Notes: generated from the sequence alone by a model not told the origin. Numbered from the stretch's first letter, positions 1-55,528 are shown. The stretch: 64,000 nt of DNA from Haemaphysalis longicornis (GCA_013339765.2 CM023449.1:222093992-222157991); one strand, 5' to 3'. A program made the numbers and translations.

Positions 1-1100
1 AAATAGCACTGCCAAGATGAACCTAGTGTGTCAGAGCTGACAACCCGGCCAAAAACTCCCGAAGAGGACGCTGAAAGATATCGAGCTTCTCGGAGTGAAC
101 ATTATGCAGATGCTGCATCCTTTGAAGAGGAGAACGTGTGCTGAGAGCTCCAGCTGCTTTAAAAGGGTGGGCGAGCCTTGTAGCTTTTGTGGAACGCGAA
201 AACTGATTGATTCAAGTAGTACCGGGCATAAAATAATACCATGAAGCAATTTGTACATGAAAAGAAGGTCTGAGTGGGTCCGCCGGGAACTTAGAGAAAC
301 AGTTATAGGGATAGGCTCCGAAGGAAAACGATGCCTAAATATTGATGAAAATTTGGTTTGTACACGCTCTATACGTTGACAGTCGGAACTACAGGTTCCA
401 TTCCAAACGACAGAAGCATATTCTAGTTGCGGAATACAAAGCGTTCTGAATAGTTTTAGGAATGAAGAAGGAAACCGGAATTCTCGAGAAAACCTGCATA
501 CAGCCCCAAGAGAGCGTAGCGCCCGCCTAGTAAGTTGAGTGACATGAGGTGAGAAAGTTAAGGCACTGTCGAAAAGCACGCCGAGGTCTCTGATCTCTTC
601 AACTCTAGACAAGTAACCGCCGTTAATACTGTAGCAAAATAAAGTGCGGTTCGTTTTCCTGCTATAAGACATGACCTTTGTTTTTGTAGAGTTAAGATTT
701 AATCTATTGTCTGAGCACCACTTGGAAAATGAGGATATATCTTGCTCCAGGGCAATGCAGTCGTTAATGGACTCAATCCGTCTGAATATTTTAATGTCGT
801 TAGCGTGAAGAAGGAAAGAAGACATCTTAATTGCGGCTGACACATCATTAACAAAAAATGGAGAACAAGAGAGGCCCCAACACGGAGCCTTGAGGCACCC
901 GCTTGTTGATCTGTACAGAGCAGACGTCTGCCCGTTAACGCTAACGAAACTGAACCTGTTATCTAGATAACTACCCAACAATGCCACGAGTGGTGTATCA
1001 ATTCCTACCTGTAAAAGCTTTTTAAGTAACAGCGTGTGGCAGACAACGTTCAAATGCTTTGCTCAGATCACAGTAGACAACGTCGAGCTGGCCCCTCTCA

Positions 1101-1105
<5 letters not shown>
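1..1105 (-). mobile_element. Jockey-like LINE reverse transcriptase remnant
   Basis: The - strand carries a 340-residue open frame (31-1053) that matches the second half of a non-LTR reverse transcriptase. It contains the thumb-type stretches FSKWCSDNRLNLNSTKTKVM, EIRDLGVLFDSALTF and PQLEYASVVWNG. The motif A region (VVYCDLSKAFE) lies just upstream at about 1065-1100 in another frame, so there is a one-base frameshift near 1050. The catalytic box normally read as YADD is HAND here (FLLHANDIKIF), losing an essential Asp. The copy is 5'-truncated where an (AAT)n tract begins, and it reaches the window edge at its 3' side. It is dead. Confidence 0.85.
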
Positions 1106-1131
<26 letters not shown>

Positions 1132-1135
1132 GTTC
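1104..1135. repeat. (AAT)n microsatellite, probable LINE 3' tail
   Basis: About ten AAT units are followed by AGTTCCTTTATTTTCC. On the - strand this reads AATAAAGGAACT followed by (ATT)n, the shape of a non-LTR retrotransposon 3' end. It belongs to the element to its right (about 1136-1330), which is otherwise non-coding. Confidence 0.6.
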
Positions 1136-1337
1136 CTTTATTTTCCATCCAAAGTTGATGGGGGAGATCGCAAAAACAATGCTGGGAAAAAGAAGAAAAA
1201 ACAGAAGGAGAGAAAAAACAGCTTGACTAGTTTCCTACTTATCATAGAAAAAAAAAACGAAAAATACAAAGATCGGCGAACAGGTCAGAATACATCATGC
1301 GCTTACACTTAGCACACATAAAAATAAAAATTATGCA

Positions 1338-2902
1338 ATGTCAAACACAATAGCTAGTGATATCTCCTACTCTAGTTTGTTCTCTGATCCAGGTACCTCG
1401 TTTCCTGTCCCTGAGTGTTATTCCCAACATTATTCGTTCCACAGCCCGTTGGAGGATGATTGGACGAGTTGGTATTGCGACACGGTTATTTGGAGACAGC
1501 GCTTTAAAGCAGGACCACAAAGAAAAGAACCACACAGGACGGGTGCTGGTTTATCTGTTTGTTTTGTGGTTGTTTAGTGAGATGCCAAGTTTCAGCTCCG
1601 TATGTGATCAACGGCAGTATCCACTGGTTGCAGATTTTACTTTTTAGTGACACCGGTAGCTAACTGTTCACAATTTGGAAGTGCTTACCGAGTGCTCTTT
1701 AACCCATACCTATTCTGCGCCGTATTTCTCTGACGTAGTTGAGGCCAGCTCTGACCATTTGTAGTAAGTAGTTGTATTCTTTTACTTCTTCCAGCGTTTG
1801 CTTCCCTAAGCTAAGAGGAAGTTTTTAGCATGCTTAATCCATATTACTTTATATAATTCATATTTATTTTTAGACCCACGGCCGTGCTTTCTGATTGTAG
1901 TTACTCAAGCACTGTTTGCAGGCGTTCTGCAGTCTCACTCAGCAATACTATGTTGTCCGCAATCCTCAAATAGCTCAAGTATTCCCTGTTTATCCTTAAT
2001 CCTGTTTTCCCAGTCGATCTTTCTAAATACCCCCTCTACAGTCTTGGTGAGATGGCATCTCCCGGTCTTACTTCCTTTCGGATCGCAAATGTATCGCTGT
2101 GCTTGTGGAGGGTTACCCTGCCGGTGCATTCTTTGTATAGGTCTTCTAGAAGTCTTATGCAGGTTTCCTCAATTCTCTGGTATTGTGGTGCTTCTAGCAC
2201 GGAAGCGATAAGTACGTATCAGACGCTTTCTCATAATCCATAAATTACATGTAAAGGGGTGTAATGTACTATGCGAATCTTTCTATCGCTTGATTGACGA
2301 CGTGGATGGGGTCGATGGTTGAGTGCCCTTTCCTGAATCCCGCCTGCTCTCTGGGTTGTTGGGAATCTAGGCGGCCACCTATGCGGCTAACTGTAACTTT
2401 GGTAAGTAGCTTTTGAACAACTGAAAGTAGCCACATAGGCTTGTAATTCTTCAGGTCCTTGGTATCTTACATTACTATGAATCATGTTAGCGGGTTTACT
2501 GGCTATGGCCGCTTTTTGAATCTTCAGGCATTCAGAAAATAGTACAGCAAGCTTTTCCAGTGCAATATCTCGTCCCTCCTTCAAAGGATTCACGGTTATG
2601 CCATTCTCACCTGCTGCTTTCCCTATTTCAATGTTTTTGAGAGCCTTTCCAACTTCCTCTTTGATTACAAGTGGAACATCGCAAGTTGAGCTTGTACTCT
2701 CAGTAGTTTCTCCTAGGCTAATGTCGCTGGCATATAGCGTGGTGTAGAATTGTTCTGCTGCCTTTCTTATGTCGTCCACGTTGTGCGTAATGCTACCCTG
2801 GTCGCCTCTGAGTGCGTACATTCTATCCCGGCCGATGGCTAGCTTCCTCTTAGACGCTTTCAAGCCTCCCCCTATTTGTAACGTTTTATGGATCCCTACC
2901 AT
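1338..2902 (-). mobile_element. RTE-like LINE, RT and C-terminal remnant
   Basis: Read on the - strand from 2902 down, several frames together give an RTE-like reverse transcriptase: AIGRDRMYALRGDQGSITHN, then EEVGKALKNIEIGKAAGENG (2387-2902). Near 2240-2390 comes QAGFRKGHSTIDPIHVVNQA, and EGVFRKIDWENRIKDK at about 2000. The C-terminal box AVERIMLGITLRDRKRGTWI sits at 1341-1535. Stops and frameshifts separate these blocks, so it is inactive. The 3' half is homologous to the copy at 18120-19335 (same blocks near 1360-1640, 1690-1810 and 1870-2090). Confidence 0.85.
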
Positions 2903-4604
2903 GTAATATGTACTTCGAGAAACTTCGGAGAACTCCGCCTAATGCAGACGTGTTTAGGCGGAACTGTGCGAATTTTTAGAATTTCGTCAGGAAATCCGCC
3001 ATGCAAGTTCTGACCGTTTTGCACTTCTCTTCCATGTTGTCCTGAAGCAGCTTTGTACACATTTGAGCATCGTAGCACCAATAGTTTTACAGATATAACT
3101 GTTCTCGTTTTTTCGGCGTGGGTGTGGCCGTGTCGAGCCACACCTGGTGTCAAGGCCAGTAAAACAAACCTAGCTAACTTCTTCGACAGGGTAGCCCGTC
3201 ACAGGCCATACTCGCGTTATCACGGGGCTGTTACAATAATTTTACCAGTTAAATCAGTTTGCTGTGAGCATGTTTGGTAAAACTACAGCCAAAATAACAA
3301 ATGTAAAAACAACAGTCACCATAGACCTATTTGGCGTAGCCACCAGTGTAAAATCGCCGAGTAAGCCGTTTTCACCCTACGGGACCTTAAACAGTTGAAA
3401 AGGGCCACAAAAATCATTCCGCTGCATCGCACAGGAACATAGAAACAAGGAAAGGCCCTATATTAACAGCACTCATCGAAACGAAATATAAAAATCCCGC
3501 AATACGGGGGAGCCTAACCGGCCCGGTCGGCTGGGTAAATTTGAAAAAAGTGAACTATTCGTTAGACAGAGCTGAAAGATTGTTGGCAAAGTTAAAGAAG
3601 ACGTTCTTCAACATCGGACACTAAGTCATGAAGGGGAAAAAACTCCAAAGCTCAGCGCTACGTCGTAAACGCCGTGCCTATACCGGGGTAGGGATGTGAA
3701 CACGATCCAGGGTGACACAGGCAGCATCGCTACAATTTGAATAACTCGACAAGCGCTGGGCGCACGGAAAGGTACAACATTTTCCGTGAGCGGCCGAGCA
3801 AGGGCTACCTAGATATGTAATGGGTTTTAATCGGTTTTTATGTAACAAATACGGAAATAGAGTCTTTGCGCCCCTGTTCTGGTGCCCACGTTTCCAGAAT
3901 TTACCCAGCAGTCTTGCTTGACTTTTGCGTATCCTTGCCAAGAGGTAACCGTTGTCGGCGGTGCACACGACAAACAGTTTTTCGAACTTAGAATAGTATT
4001 AAAAATATGAGGAAGGACTCTAACACACTATCAGCGCCCTTTTTGGGCTAGCTAAGCTTCAAACTAGTCATTTTTCGTTGCTATACACTTGAGAATAGCA
4101 GTGACTTACCTTACCAACGGCGAGATGTCAGTGGATTTCTCATCAGTAAGCCAGCGTATGAGCTTGTTCCTTCAGAACCGCGCGCATAAAAAGCAAAACA
4201 AACAAACACTGGCTGAATATCACTGCAGATATGAGCGTCAACGTCCTCCGCAGGGAGCTTCCCTCACCCTTTCCATCTCTTTTGTTTGGCTCTTTGTGCG
4301 CAACCGAAGCAGGTATAGAGTGCTGCTTGCTCCAGAAGTAAATACCATCCATGACTCCTGAGGGGCTGCACTAGAAAGGTTCAACCATGCTAGAAAGGTT
4401 CATAGGAACACAAACAGCACTCTCTTAGCAGAGAAGAATCTGGACATTCTGGTATAGTAGTTGGCTGCGACCTCCCATAACGGACCAACGTCTCAAATCT
4501 ACCTGCAGTTTTCCTTGCGCTAAATAATGGGACATATATGAACAGTGCCAGCATTCCAGGAGTTTCGAATGTTCGGCCCATTAAACCCCCTGTTCAAGTA
4601 GTTT
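2903..4604. other. no gene recognised
   Basis: Only short open frames (under 100 codons) without family resemblance. No inverted or tandem repeats were noticed. Part of the region upstream of the first visible ABCA exon. Confidence 0.4.
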
Positions 4605-4650
4605 TTAAAGGAGTCACGAAGAGAAAATTCATTTGACTGTGCTGATATTT
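4605..4650. repeat. single end of a TTAA-type MITE
   Basis: TTAAAGGAGTCACGAAGAGA closely resembles the terminal repeat of the element at 55529 (TTAAAGGAGCCATGAAGAGA). I could not find the opposite end, so the copy is either truncated or too diverged to see by eye. Confidence 0.45.
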
Positions 4651-6270
4651 GTCTGCTTGAGCGACCTTTTAAGGACGTAAACCCCAATATTTTCACAATT
4701 CATTGCTTATGGGATTTCGGAGTAGCATTTGAAGAACTCGTTTTGAGGCGCATCGCGAGCGGCCGTGCCGCCATCGTTGGTCGTCAGCGCAACTAGCAGT
4801 GACGTCACTTTAAGAACATTCGAGAGTTAAACGCTATTTGTGTATATTGTTCGGTGCAGCTGCAAATCGAACATTAAAAAAATTGCATCCTTTATTCGTT
4901 GCCATCAACAGTTTTCTATCACGGTGACCGGTGTAGCGACCCCTTCAATTGTCTGGCAACCATTGTCGCAGCACTCAGGCCTACTGTCTTTCTGCACGGT
5001 TTGTAGCCAGTCAGTTTCCCTGCTAAGTTGACGTTGTTTTGTCGAATTCTCTTCGGGATCTTACAATTTTTGTATCAAATGGCAGGAAACCGCTCAAGCA
5101 AAAGAAAGTGCCCCATGTGCGATCCGAATTTGCGGCCGCCGGGCCAGCCCTACGTTACGGCCAGCCGGCATTGAAGTCAGACACTTCATCAACTACACTA
5201 TTGACGTGAGAAGCGCGCCCATGAGAAAACTGTGGCGTAAAGCCTGCTTCGCCATTGTAACCCAGCGCTGTGGTGTGTTTTCTTCAACTCTAATAAACCC
5301 ACAACTTTAACCGCGAACTTACTGTTGAACGCTTCTACAGTAAGCTTAAGAGGAACACATGCAATCAAAGACAGAACGTTGAGAGCATTGTTTATTGGAA
5401 GAAACAGGAAAGCAATCAAGCTGTGTGATCGTGGGAATTGGCGACTCGGCGCTGTATCACTCTTTCTCGCGACTTATTTTTGCGCTTTATGAGTAAATGA
5501 CGGGTTTGTTTCAAGTTCTGACTACTAGAAGTTCCTTCGATAAACGTGCTTATCTATAAAATTCTCATTTTAAGTTTCGGTCATTTATCCCTACCTGTCA
5601 CAAGTTTCCCATTCGAGGAACTTACATTAAGGCTACGTGAGACAGACGACAGCAAGATTGTGCGGGAATACCGGCTAGCAGAAGGACAGTTTAGACCCGT
5701 GCGAAACAGCATAAACAGTTTACAAATGCCCAGTTTACATTAAACGTGGTTACTTCTACCTGAACCACTCGCCCGCGCTGTTCACTGAACGTTCGGCCAT
5801 GTTGATCACTTGTATCGCAGATCAGACATCTCCGATTCATTTGCAAGGCGAGTTTCATTATGGCGCCGATGTTGTAGTTTTATCTGACCTTTTTCGTGCC
5901 CGCTCTGTTCCGACATGTTGTGCAGGCGAGGGGGAATAGTGATTGGCTTTTTACCAAGACGTCAGTTCACGAGTTGAGGAGGAAAGCCTCGGTGAAACCA
6001 TAACTGCATTTTTTCCTATTTGCTGATATCGGGTGACGAAACGAGTATGCATTGTTATTTTATCAAGGTTCGACAGTAATAACTGCCCTCACAACACATT
6101 TTTTTTTTACAAATCTCTTTACGACGCATTTATTTTTTTCCAGAAGGCGAAGGACAAACGGGTACCTTGTAGAAGCCTCTGTTTGGGTGTATGACGCCGG
6201 GACGGGTGGCTAGATACCCTAACCCCTGTCGAGCTGCGACGACACGTCGTGCCCCTAAAGTGCTCCGCAT
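4651..6270. other. no gene recognised
   Basis: Short open frames only. One of 65 codons (5546-5743, +) has a protein-like charged stretch but lacks convincing splice sites and family resemblance. Confidence 0.4.
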
Positions 6271-8403
6271 TTAAGGCGGCCATGCAGACAAAATACAAGT
6301 TTGTTTTATTCGAAAGGTTTCGTGTTTTATTGTGCCCCGAGCGCTTGTACAAAAGCAAACGATACTTTGTTCAGCGATAAATTAATCAATTTAGGCTAAA
6401 ATGTTGATTCTCCGGCAAAATCATGTGTTTTTATGACGTATGCAATGACATCACAACAAGCTGATGCGGAACTATGTTTACGGTTAATCTACCTAGATGG
6501 CGCCACGTTACCGCGGCGGGCTCTTCTCTGCCTTTGCTTTGTTTTTGACCGTATTTGGCAGTTTTAGCAGTACGTTCGTTACGTTCGTTACGTTCGTTAC
6601 GTTGCTACCGGGTTTACCGGGACCCGACTGCGCATGCGCCATTTGTTCCGTACGCGGCCGGCGTCTATCCCGGCGCTCTGCTTCCGTGTGACCGGTGTTA
6701 CCGTATCCGGAGCCCGCAACCGGCTTGCTCGGGTGTTGAGAACTTTAGGCTTAGCGTCCTGGCGATCGCCGCTATCTGTGCAACTGCGAATGACACTCCG
6801 TAACACAACGTTTCACCTCACTATCATCCCCTTTCTCGCATGTGAAACTTTATTTGAGCTACAACTGCCGTGAGCGATCGGTGACCGAGACATCTGCGTA
6901 GCCTGTTTCGATGCTTCCGAGGCATGTATCGCCATCTCTCGGCCACTCGCCGCACCGCGCGCCGCGGCATCCACGGCCGGTCAGCATATGCTTGCATCGC
7001 GGCAGATATATCTGATCGCCGCTTTTAAAATAAGCCCCGAGAACAATCCCTAGCACAATTTTCACCACACTAACACCTACTTTCTCGCAGGTGGAACTTC
7101 GTTTTAGTGATCAGATTGATTTGGAAGAACAGCGACAAGCGGTTGCTACCGTGGTCTGCGCCGGTTCGAGCCGCTGAGTGTGCTGAGCTGGCAGGCGCGA
7201 CCGGCGTGTGCGCGGACTGTTTCCGATGCAGAAAACGCTTCACGATTGCCTGCTTTATCCATTTCTTGCGTACAAACCCGCGGAATCTACAAATTCAGCT
7301 CAGCGATCGTCGTAGTTGACCATGGTGCAAAAACAGTGGGCGGAGCGGCGCCGACGAGGCATCGCACACCCGCATCGGGCCATGTGTCTCAAATTCACGC
7401 GTACGACTAGTCGTGGTGACAGTCGTAACGATCAGTCGCATACGAATCGCGTGTGCCAATTGTACATGTGTCTAGCGCTTCAATCGGGCAAGGCCAAGGC
7501 CATTCCTCCACGTGAACGGCGCGCGACCATGTCGTCACCTGCGCTCGCTCTGGTGCCGTCGCCGCCACCGCAGCCCCTGCCTCACAATGCGTCCGGCCGA
7601 GCGCGATTTATTTTAGATTTGCAATGCTTTAGGGGAAACTGCGTTGTTTATTTACGTATTTTTAGCGTGCGGATTTTTGCAACTACTCGGCTAATCAGCC
7701 GTCACACGGAACGAACGGTACGACGCTACGGAGTGCTAAAACACGTTTTCCGTCTCACTCTACGGAAAGAACCCGGCACGTACGCGCGCATGCGCAGTCG
7801 GGTCCCGGTAAACCCGGTAGCAACGTAACGAACGTAACGAACGTAACGAACGTACTGCTAAAGCTCTCTATTGATAACGTAGAAAATAGTCGTTTAGGAA
7901 AACAAGGTGTTCGCACTGAAAATATGGTCACGTAAGACACCGTCGCTTACGACATTTTGCCAGTGTCGTCTGAGACAACCCGAAAGCGCCGCAGTGCTGT
8001 GCAGCTAAAACAAGCATAGCGCTCACAGTGCCAACAGCAGTACGCATCGATACTTCTATGTTTACGCGTACTTTCGCAACTTCCACTTTTACCCCCACCA
8101 TTCTTACTTCTATGAAAACATTGTGCCCTAAATATAAATGCAAATAGCTCCTTCGGCAAGCTTATAAGCCCTGCCTAATTTGCTTTCGCTTTTGCTGGCC
8201 TCAGACAATCCCAGAGCCTGCACATATGACATCATAGATTCTGCTGCGGGAAATGAGCCAGTGGGTCGCATGTCCATTCCTTTTCTTCATTATTATAAAG
8301 CTTATTTCCGCGGAGTTTACGTTAAAAGTAATGTCAGTATGATTCTAACGAGGCAGTCATTCGAATGAACCAAACTTGTGTTTGGTCTTCATTATCCATT
8401 TAA
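6271..8403 (+). mobile_element. TTAA-bounded MITE copy A, interrupted by a nested element
   Basis: TTAA is present at both ends, with imperfect terminal inverted repeats of about 50 bp (left ...ACAAAATACAAGTTTG..., right reverse complement ...ACCAAACACAAGTTTGG...). The outer sequence aligns along its length with copies B (38023-38914) and C (25986-26684). Shared internal landmarks are GCTTTGTTTTTGACC, CCAGTGTCGT and GCAAGCTTATAAG. Without the 1300-bp insertion at 6563-7862 it is about 833 bp, close to copy B at 892 bp. There is no coding capacity, so it is a non-autonomous DNA transposon. TTAA target duplications are typical of piggyBac-type elements, but the termini are not classical CCY ends. 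Confidence 0.75.
6563..7862. mobile_element. 1.3-kb DNA transposon with 77-bp perfect inverted repeats, nested
   Basis: The ends 6563-6639 and 7786-7862 are exact reverse complements over 77 bp, starting TTTAGCAGTACG. Both contain a subterminal array of CGTTA-CGTT units. The outermost TA on each side can be read as a TA target duplication, as in Tc1/mariner-like elements, which is inference. Inside are diverged subrepeats around CTTTCTCGCA(T/G)GTG. The longest open frame (7316-7828, 170 codons) resembles no transposase, so the copy is probably non-autonomous. Perfect ends suggest recent insertion. A related sequence lies in the opposite orientation at about 47600-48620. Confidence 0.8.
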
Positions 8404-10857
8404 AAGTGTCTCACCCATTAACATTAGTATGGTGCTTACTTCTTAATCACCCACGTACTTCAGAACCATTGCGCACCAACAAGAAAAGTTTTACAAATAC
8501 GTATCAATGTTGAAATAGTTTGCTTATTTTAGAGAAGGTCCCTTCTATGCTGAAATCAAAAATAAACCTCTAGTTTGCTAGACAGCTAGCGCCATCTAGT
8601 CAAAAGTGGCCAAAACAAATTCTGTTTCTTGTTTTTTTATATCAATAAAGAAGTGATACATTCGTGAAAGACAAACTAGGCCGTTAGGAACATTTTCGTG
8701 TATGGGTAGAACACTTTGCATCGGTACACGATGGTTTGTGGGCCCGTGGGTCATGGAAAAAAAAGTCCCACAGGAAAGTTAACACGTGAGTCCTCCTTAA
8801 AACTGAGTACCATTGGATCCGGATGAGAGTCAAACCCAGCGCCTCGGAAACGCAGGCCAGACGCCACTACGGCGGAATAGTGCTCGGTGTTGAAACGTGG
8901 ACTTGGTAAAATTCGCTGTGGGCTTCAAATTAGAAACGTATCTGGGTGACATTTACCAGCCCTGTATGAATAACTGGAATCCTAAGATTACAGAATTTTC
9001 AATTCGATGACCGAAAAAGTACTCTCCCTCTACACGAGCTCTTTCCTTAACTCCTCGAGCGTATGCGTCGGCGTGACGTTAGGTTGAACGGAACCCTTCA
9101 TGATTTGACTTGTACGACGTGCACCAGAAGACCTCGTGCAATGACATTGAATTTACTTGACATGCCCGAAAACTGAGGGTTACGGCTAGCTAAAGACAAT
9201 TCTGGATATATGCCTAACAACAGAAAAGAAAGATGATGATTGTGAGAATTAGAGGACACGTTTTGAAGACGGACAGTAATGCTTTCACGTTCCCTATACC
9301 ATAACGATGCCTCAGGGGTTCTCGTAGTTATTCAGCAAGCGATATGCATTATCAAGGAAACACAGCAGACTGCGTATCTTGGGATGCTCTTGCTGCTTCC
9401 CCAAATGTAGCGTACCCGTAAAACACCAGTTTGGTTTATGAGAGGTATACTTAAATATCTGTCGTTTCAAACAGAACTGCTTTTTTATTTGAAGCATCGT
9501 TTGGTACCGAGCTTTAGTGTAGTGAGGCATAAGTTGTCCTCTCCTTAAAGTGTTAGAAGTTGAATATTAGGGTCGTGTTCCTTTGACAATCCTAAACTTC
9601 AGATGCGTGGTTCGCTTCTGAAAACGGACGTACAGCCAAGTACATTGGCCTTGGTTTGAGCATCTAGAAATAGAAAGTACTGAATTCAGAAATGGAATTC
9701 CCAGACAGAGGTCAAAGGTCAAATGTTTTTGTGGTTTATGCAGGTAATTAGTCATCTTTGTTTTTTGGTTTCATTTGTAGTTATATATTTCTATTTACAG
9801 TAGTAACTAAATGATTATTAAAGAGTGCCTCCTAGTGGATGCAAATGAAAATGCTAGACAAAAATATTTCTAAAAACTATTACCCAAAACACGTGCAGAC
9901 TACTGTCGGTTCCACTTATCGGTGTCGGTGTATGTGCTGCGATGTTGGGCACTGGCCAGGCCACAATATCAGAACGCAGACAATTAAAAATACATACTCA
10001 GGATTATGTTTTAAAACCTTCTCAGCACTATTATTACCAATTCAGGAAGCTACTGTGGGTGTGTTAACTTTTTCGTGTTAGAGGGGGTGGCATTTATTTG
10101 CCCCGTTTGCTGAAAAGGGGAGCCAGAATAAAGACTTGGAGTGGTATGTAAAGAGCCGGATGCAGGACCCTCCTGAGGAGCAGTGCCGCCTTATTCTGTT
10201 CGTTGGTACCGCAGAACTTGGATAAGTAGTGGAATCACCCTTTTCAGATCATTGCGCGAACCCACGCTACTTATCTTTCATATGTGAGCTTGCGATGAGC
10301 CCCGACAGGACATCATAGAGCCTCGGTTCAACAAGACAAATGAGCAGGTGTGTTTCATGACACATCGTCATTGCTATAACCTACACAGTTATTAGAGTTA
10401 TTAGGTTGATATAAAGGTTCCCCGTCAAGTTACCTAATTAAATGAACCATGGGTGCCGTCATCGTCCTGCTCATAAGCGACTGTAGTTCACGGGTGGCCT
10501 GTGACTCACGTCACTGAGGAGCAGAAGAAGCAACGGGAAATGAGGCCACGCTTTTCCAGCGGTTCAGTGCTGTGCTATAGTTGACCATCGACTCGTACGC
10601 CACATTCTCCCACTCCAATTGGGGCCGTAGTCATTCGCACCGGGAAGTACCGTGATGCTCTTAAGGCAGAATGAGGAGCGGGGTCGCAGTTCCTCCTTTC
10701 AGTGAAACCAGTGAAAAGTCATCTGTCCAGCCTGTTAGGGAGGAACGGATTGAGTAGCGGATTGGTGTGCGTGGGTAAGTGTGTGTGCGCGGGCATATGT
10801 GTTACCAGAGATAACGTTTGCAGAATCGCGTTTGCGTGTTTTGAACTTTTTGTGCAG
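8404..10857. other. no gene recognised; possible decayed SINE near 8790-8890
   Basis: No recognisable coding exon. At 8820-8880 a stretch with GTCAAACCCAGCGCCTCGGA resembles the reverse complement of a tRNA-like B-box region, as in tRNA-derived SINEs, but the match is weak. The last 150 bp lead into the first ABCA acceptor. Confidence 0.35.
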
Positions 10858-53648
<42,791 letters not shown>

Positions 53649-53947
53649 ACAAGGGCTGCCGGCCGCACCTTGTTTATCTCGTGTATGTGTGCGAACGGGG
53701 AATATTGGTGGCCAGCAAAGGAACGCGGGTCTTCTATGGTGGACAAATCTTCATTCGCTCATTGGTGTTTAACTATGTTGCATTGATCTCTCAAAGGAGA
53801 TCGAGAAAGGCGCTCATGTCTGAACTATGTCTGATGAACTGCGCTCATGTCTGTACTTTGCTCATATCTGACCACAGCGTTGAATCAACCACGTGCAACA
53901 CATGCATTTTTTTCACCCTTTATTTATATTTATGATTTTGGCAGGAA

Positions 53948-53953
53948 ATTAAA
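53948..53953 (+). promoter_or_regulatory. possible variant poly(A) signal of the ABCA gene
   Basis: ATTAAA lies 300 bp after the stop codon on the coding strand. It is the common variant of AATAAA, but a six-base match is weak evidence and no downstream GU-rich element was verified. Confidence 0.25.
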
Positions 53954-54299
53954 AGGACTAATATTGAATTTGCGGATACGCCGAATGCAAACATACGCAT
54001 TAATTTACAGAACGATAGCGCGGTAGTACTTAACGAATCATGGGTGGTAGCAGCATAAAGCTCTCACATCACATCTGTATTGCTGTGTGCAGAAAAGGGG
54101 TTTTTATTATAAGCAATGATGCCCGTTGCTGGTGATAACAAAATAGGAGTCTGTACCCGCACCGCCCCTCTTCCCCCCTCCTTGCGGCGGAGCCACATTT
54201 CAGACCAAAAAATTATTACTACCTCCAAAATCCAAACAAAAGTGAAACTTTTATGATGAATTTATATCACAGAGAATAATATTATTAATGCTGCGCTCA

Positions 54300-54750
54300 G
54301 TGGTGCAGGATGGGGACAGAACGGGGCCTGTGGGGGGCATCGTCTAGTCGGGAAGGTTCTGGTCGTTGCTGGCTGATCCAGCCCACTTTATTAGCATGGT
54401 CTAGGTCGAGAGGTTCTACGTCTTCATTCGGTCAACCAGCTGCTCCTATGTGGGTCGCGGATTCAGTGTGAGGGATGGGCATTGTTGGCATCCCCAGAAC
54501 AGGTGGTACAGGGTGCCTGGGTGACGTCAAATGTTGCAAGTATGTAATATTGGGTTTCTTAGATGCTGGTGGAAGAGGGTAGAAAGGCGGTAGGATTGAT
54601 TGGTCTGGAATCGCCCGGAGTCTGGTCGGTTCATCTAGGGAAAAGGTCAGTACATTCACATTCTGCCTCTTCAGCCCCAACTGTAATCGCTGTTGGGACC
54701 CTAGAATGTCGACTACGAAACTCCAGTAACAGACTAGACAGGCCAGCAAA
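54300..54750 (-). mobile_element. possible decayed LINE 3' end
   Basis: On the - strand a GTLYHLFWGCQQCP-like reading resembles the HxxWxC box near the end of I/R1-type LINE ORF2 proteins. A decayed low-complexity remainder follows. It lies 0.65 kb after the ABCA stop and is weakly supported. Confidence 0.35.
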
Positions 54751-54954
54751 ATTCAGATCAACGTTCCGCCTAGCAAAATGTATCATGCTGCTTCATCCCT
54801 TTTTATAATTGATATGATTGCATGCCTATCTTTCTTATTTCACAGTTTCTATACTGTTAGACATTATGTGCTTTTGAATATATGGGCTTGTTTAGCATTG
54901 TGCTGCTTTTTAACAGCGGTGCTGTTGTACAAGCCGTAAGGTGGCCGTATAAAA

Positions 54955-55220
54955 AAAAATAGCAAGAAAATTGGAACGCTCGTGGGCGCGTGCCCCGCGG
55001 AGAACGCCGAGCGTCCCCGGCAGGCGCAGTGGCTATAGCAGTTATGATTGTGAATAAAGTTTATTTCAGTTGAGGTGCAGATATTAAGGCACCCGGGTGG
55101 TTTTTGACTGTAGCAGAAATAAAAAAAAAACCAGAATAGCGAAAAAATGCCAGGCGCTCGTGAGCACGTGCCTGGCGGCGACCGCCGATTCTCCGGCTCG
55201 CGCAGTGCGAAGTGAATCAT
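54955..55220. repeat. two diverged direct copies of a GC-rich unit
   Basis: GAACGCTCGTGGGCGCGTGC... and CAGGCGCTCGTGAGCACGTG..., each preceded by a poly(A) run and followed by GCGCAGTG, are about 180 bp apart and clearly related. Confidence 0.5.
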
Positions 55221-55320
55221 GACGAGTGGGCTAAGCACTGTGGATCGTTCTTGTCCTAAATCAACCGTGGCATCACCCACTAGCGCATGTAAATGAGTGA
55301 CAACGCGTGTATACAGTATA

Positions 55321-55414
55321 TACAATTCCATTCCAATCCAAGCCGATACAACTCAATATAATTCAATGCAATCCATTCCAAACCCAATCCAATTCAATCC
55401 AAGGTAATCCAATG
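55321..55414. repeat. degenerate TTCAATCCAA minisatellite
   Basis: Nine or so imperfect 10-bp units (ATTCCATTCCAATCCAAG, then AACCCAATCCAATTCAATCC). Confidence 0.85.
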
Positions 55415-55528
55415 CTCCTCGCGCGTGCGCATCATTTTGTACAAGGACGCCAAGGGACAAGCCAGGGACAAAGCGAGGTCCTAGGGTGCTTCGCCCCTAA
55501 AAGAAAATACCAAACACCAGCGCTGTCG

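Noticed and set aside
5546..5743. 65-codon frame considered as an upstream ABCA exon
   Set aside because: No resemblance to ABCA sequence, and flanking sites do not fit the required phase 2 exit into 10858.
7316..7828. 170-codon frame inside the 1.3-kb element
   Set aside because: No transposase motif, and it overlaps the terminal inverted repeat; likely a chance frame in GC-rich sequence.
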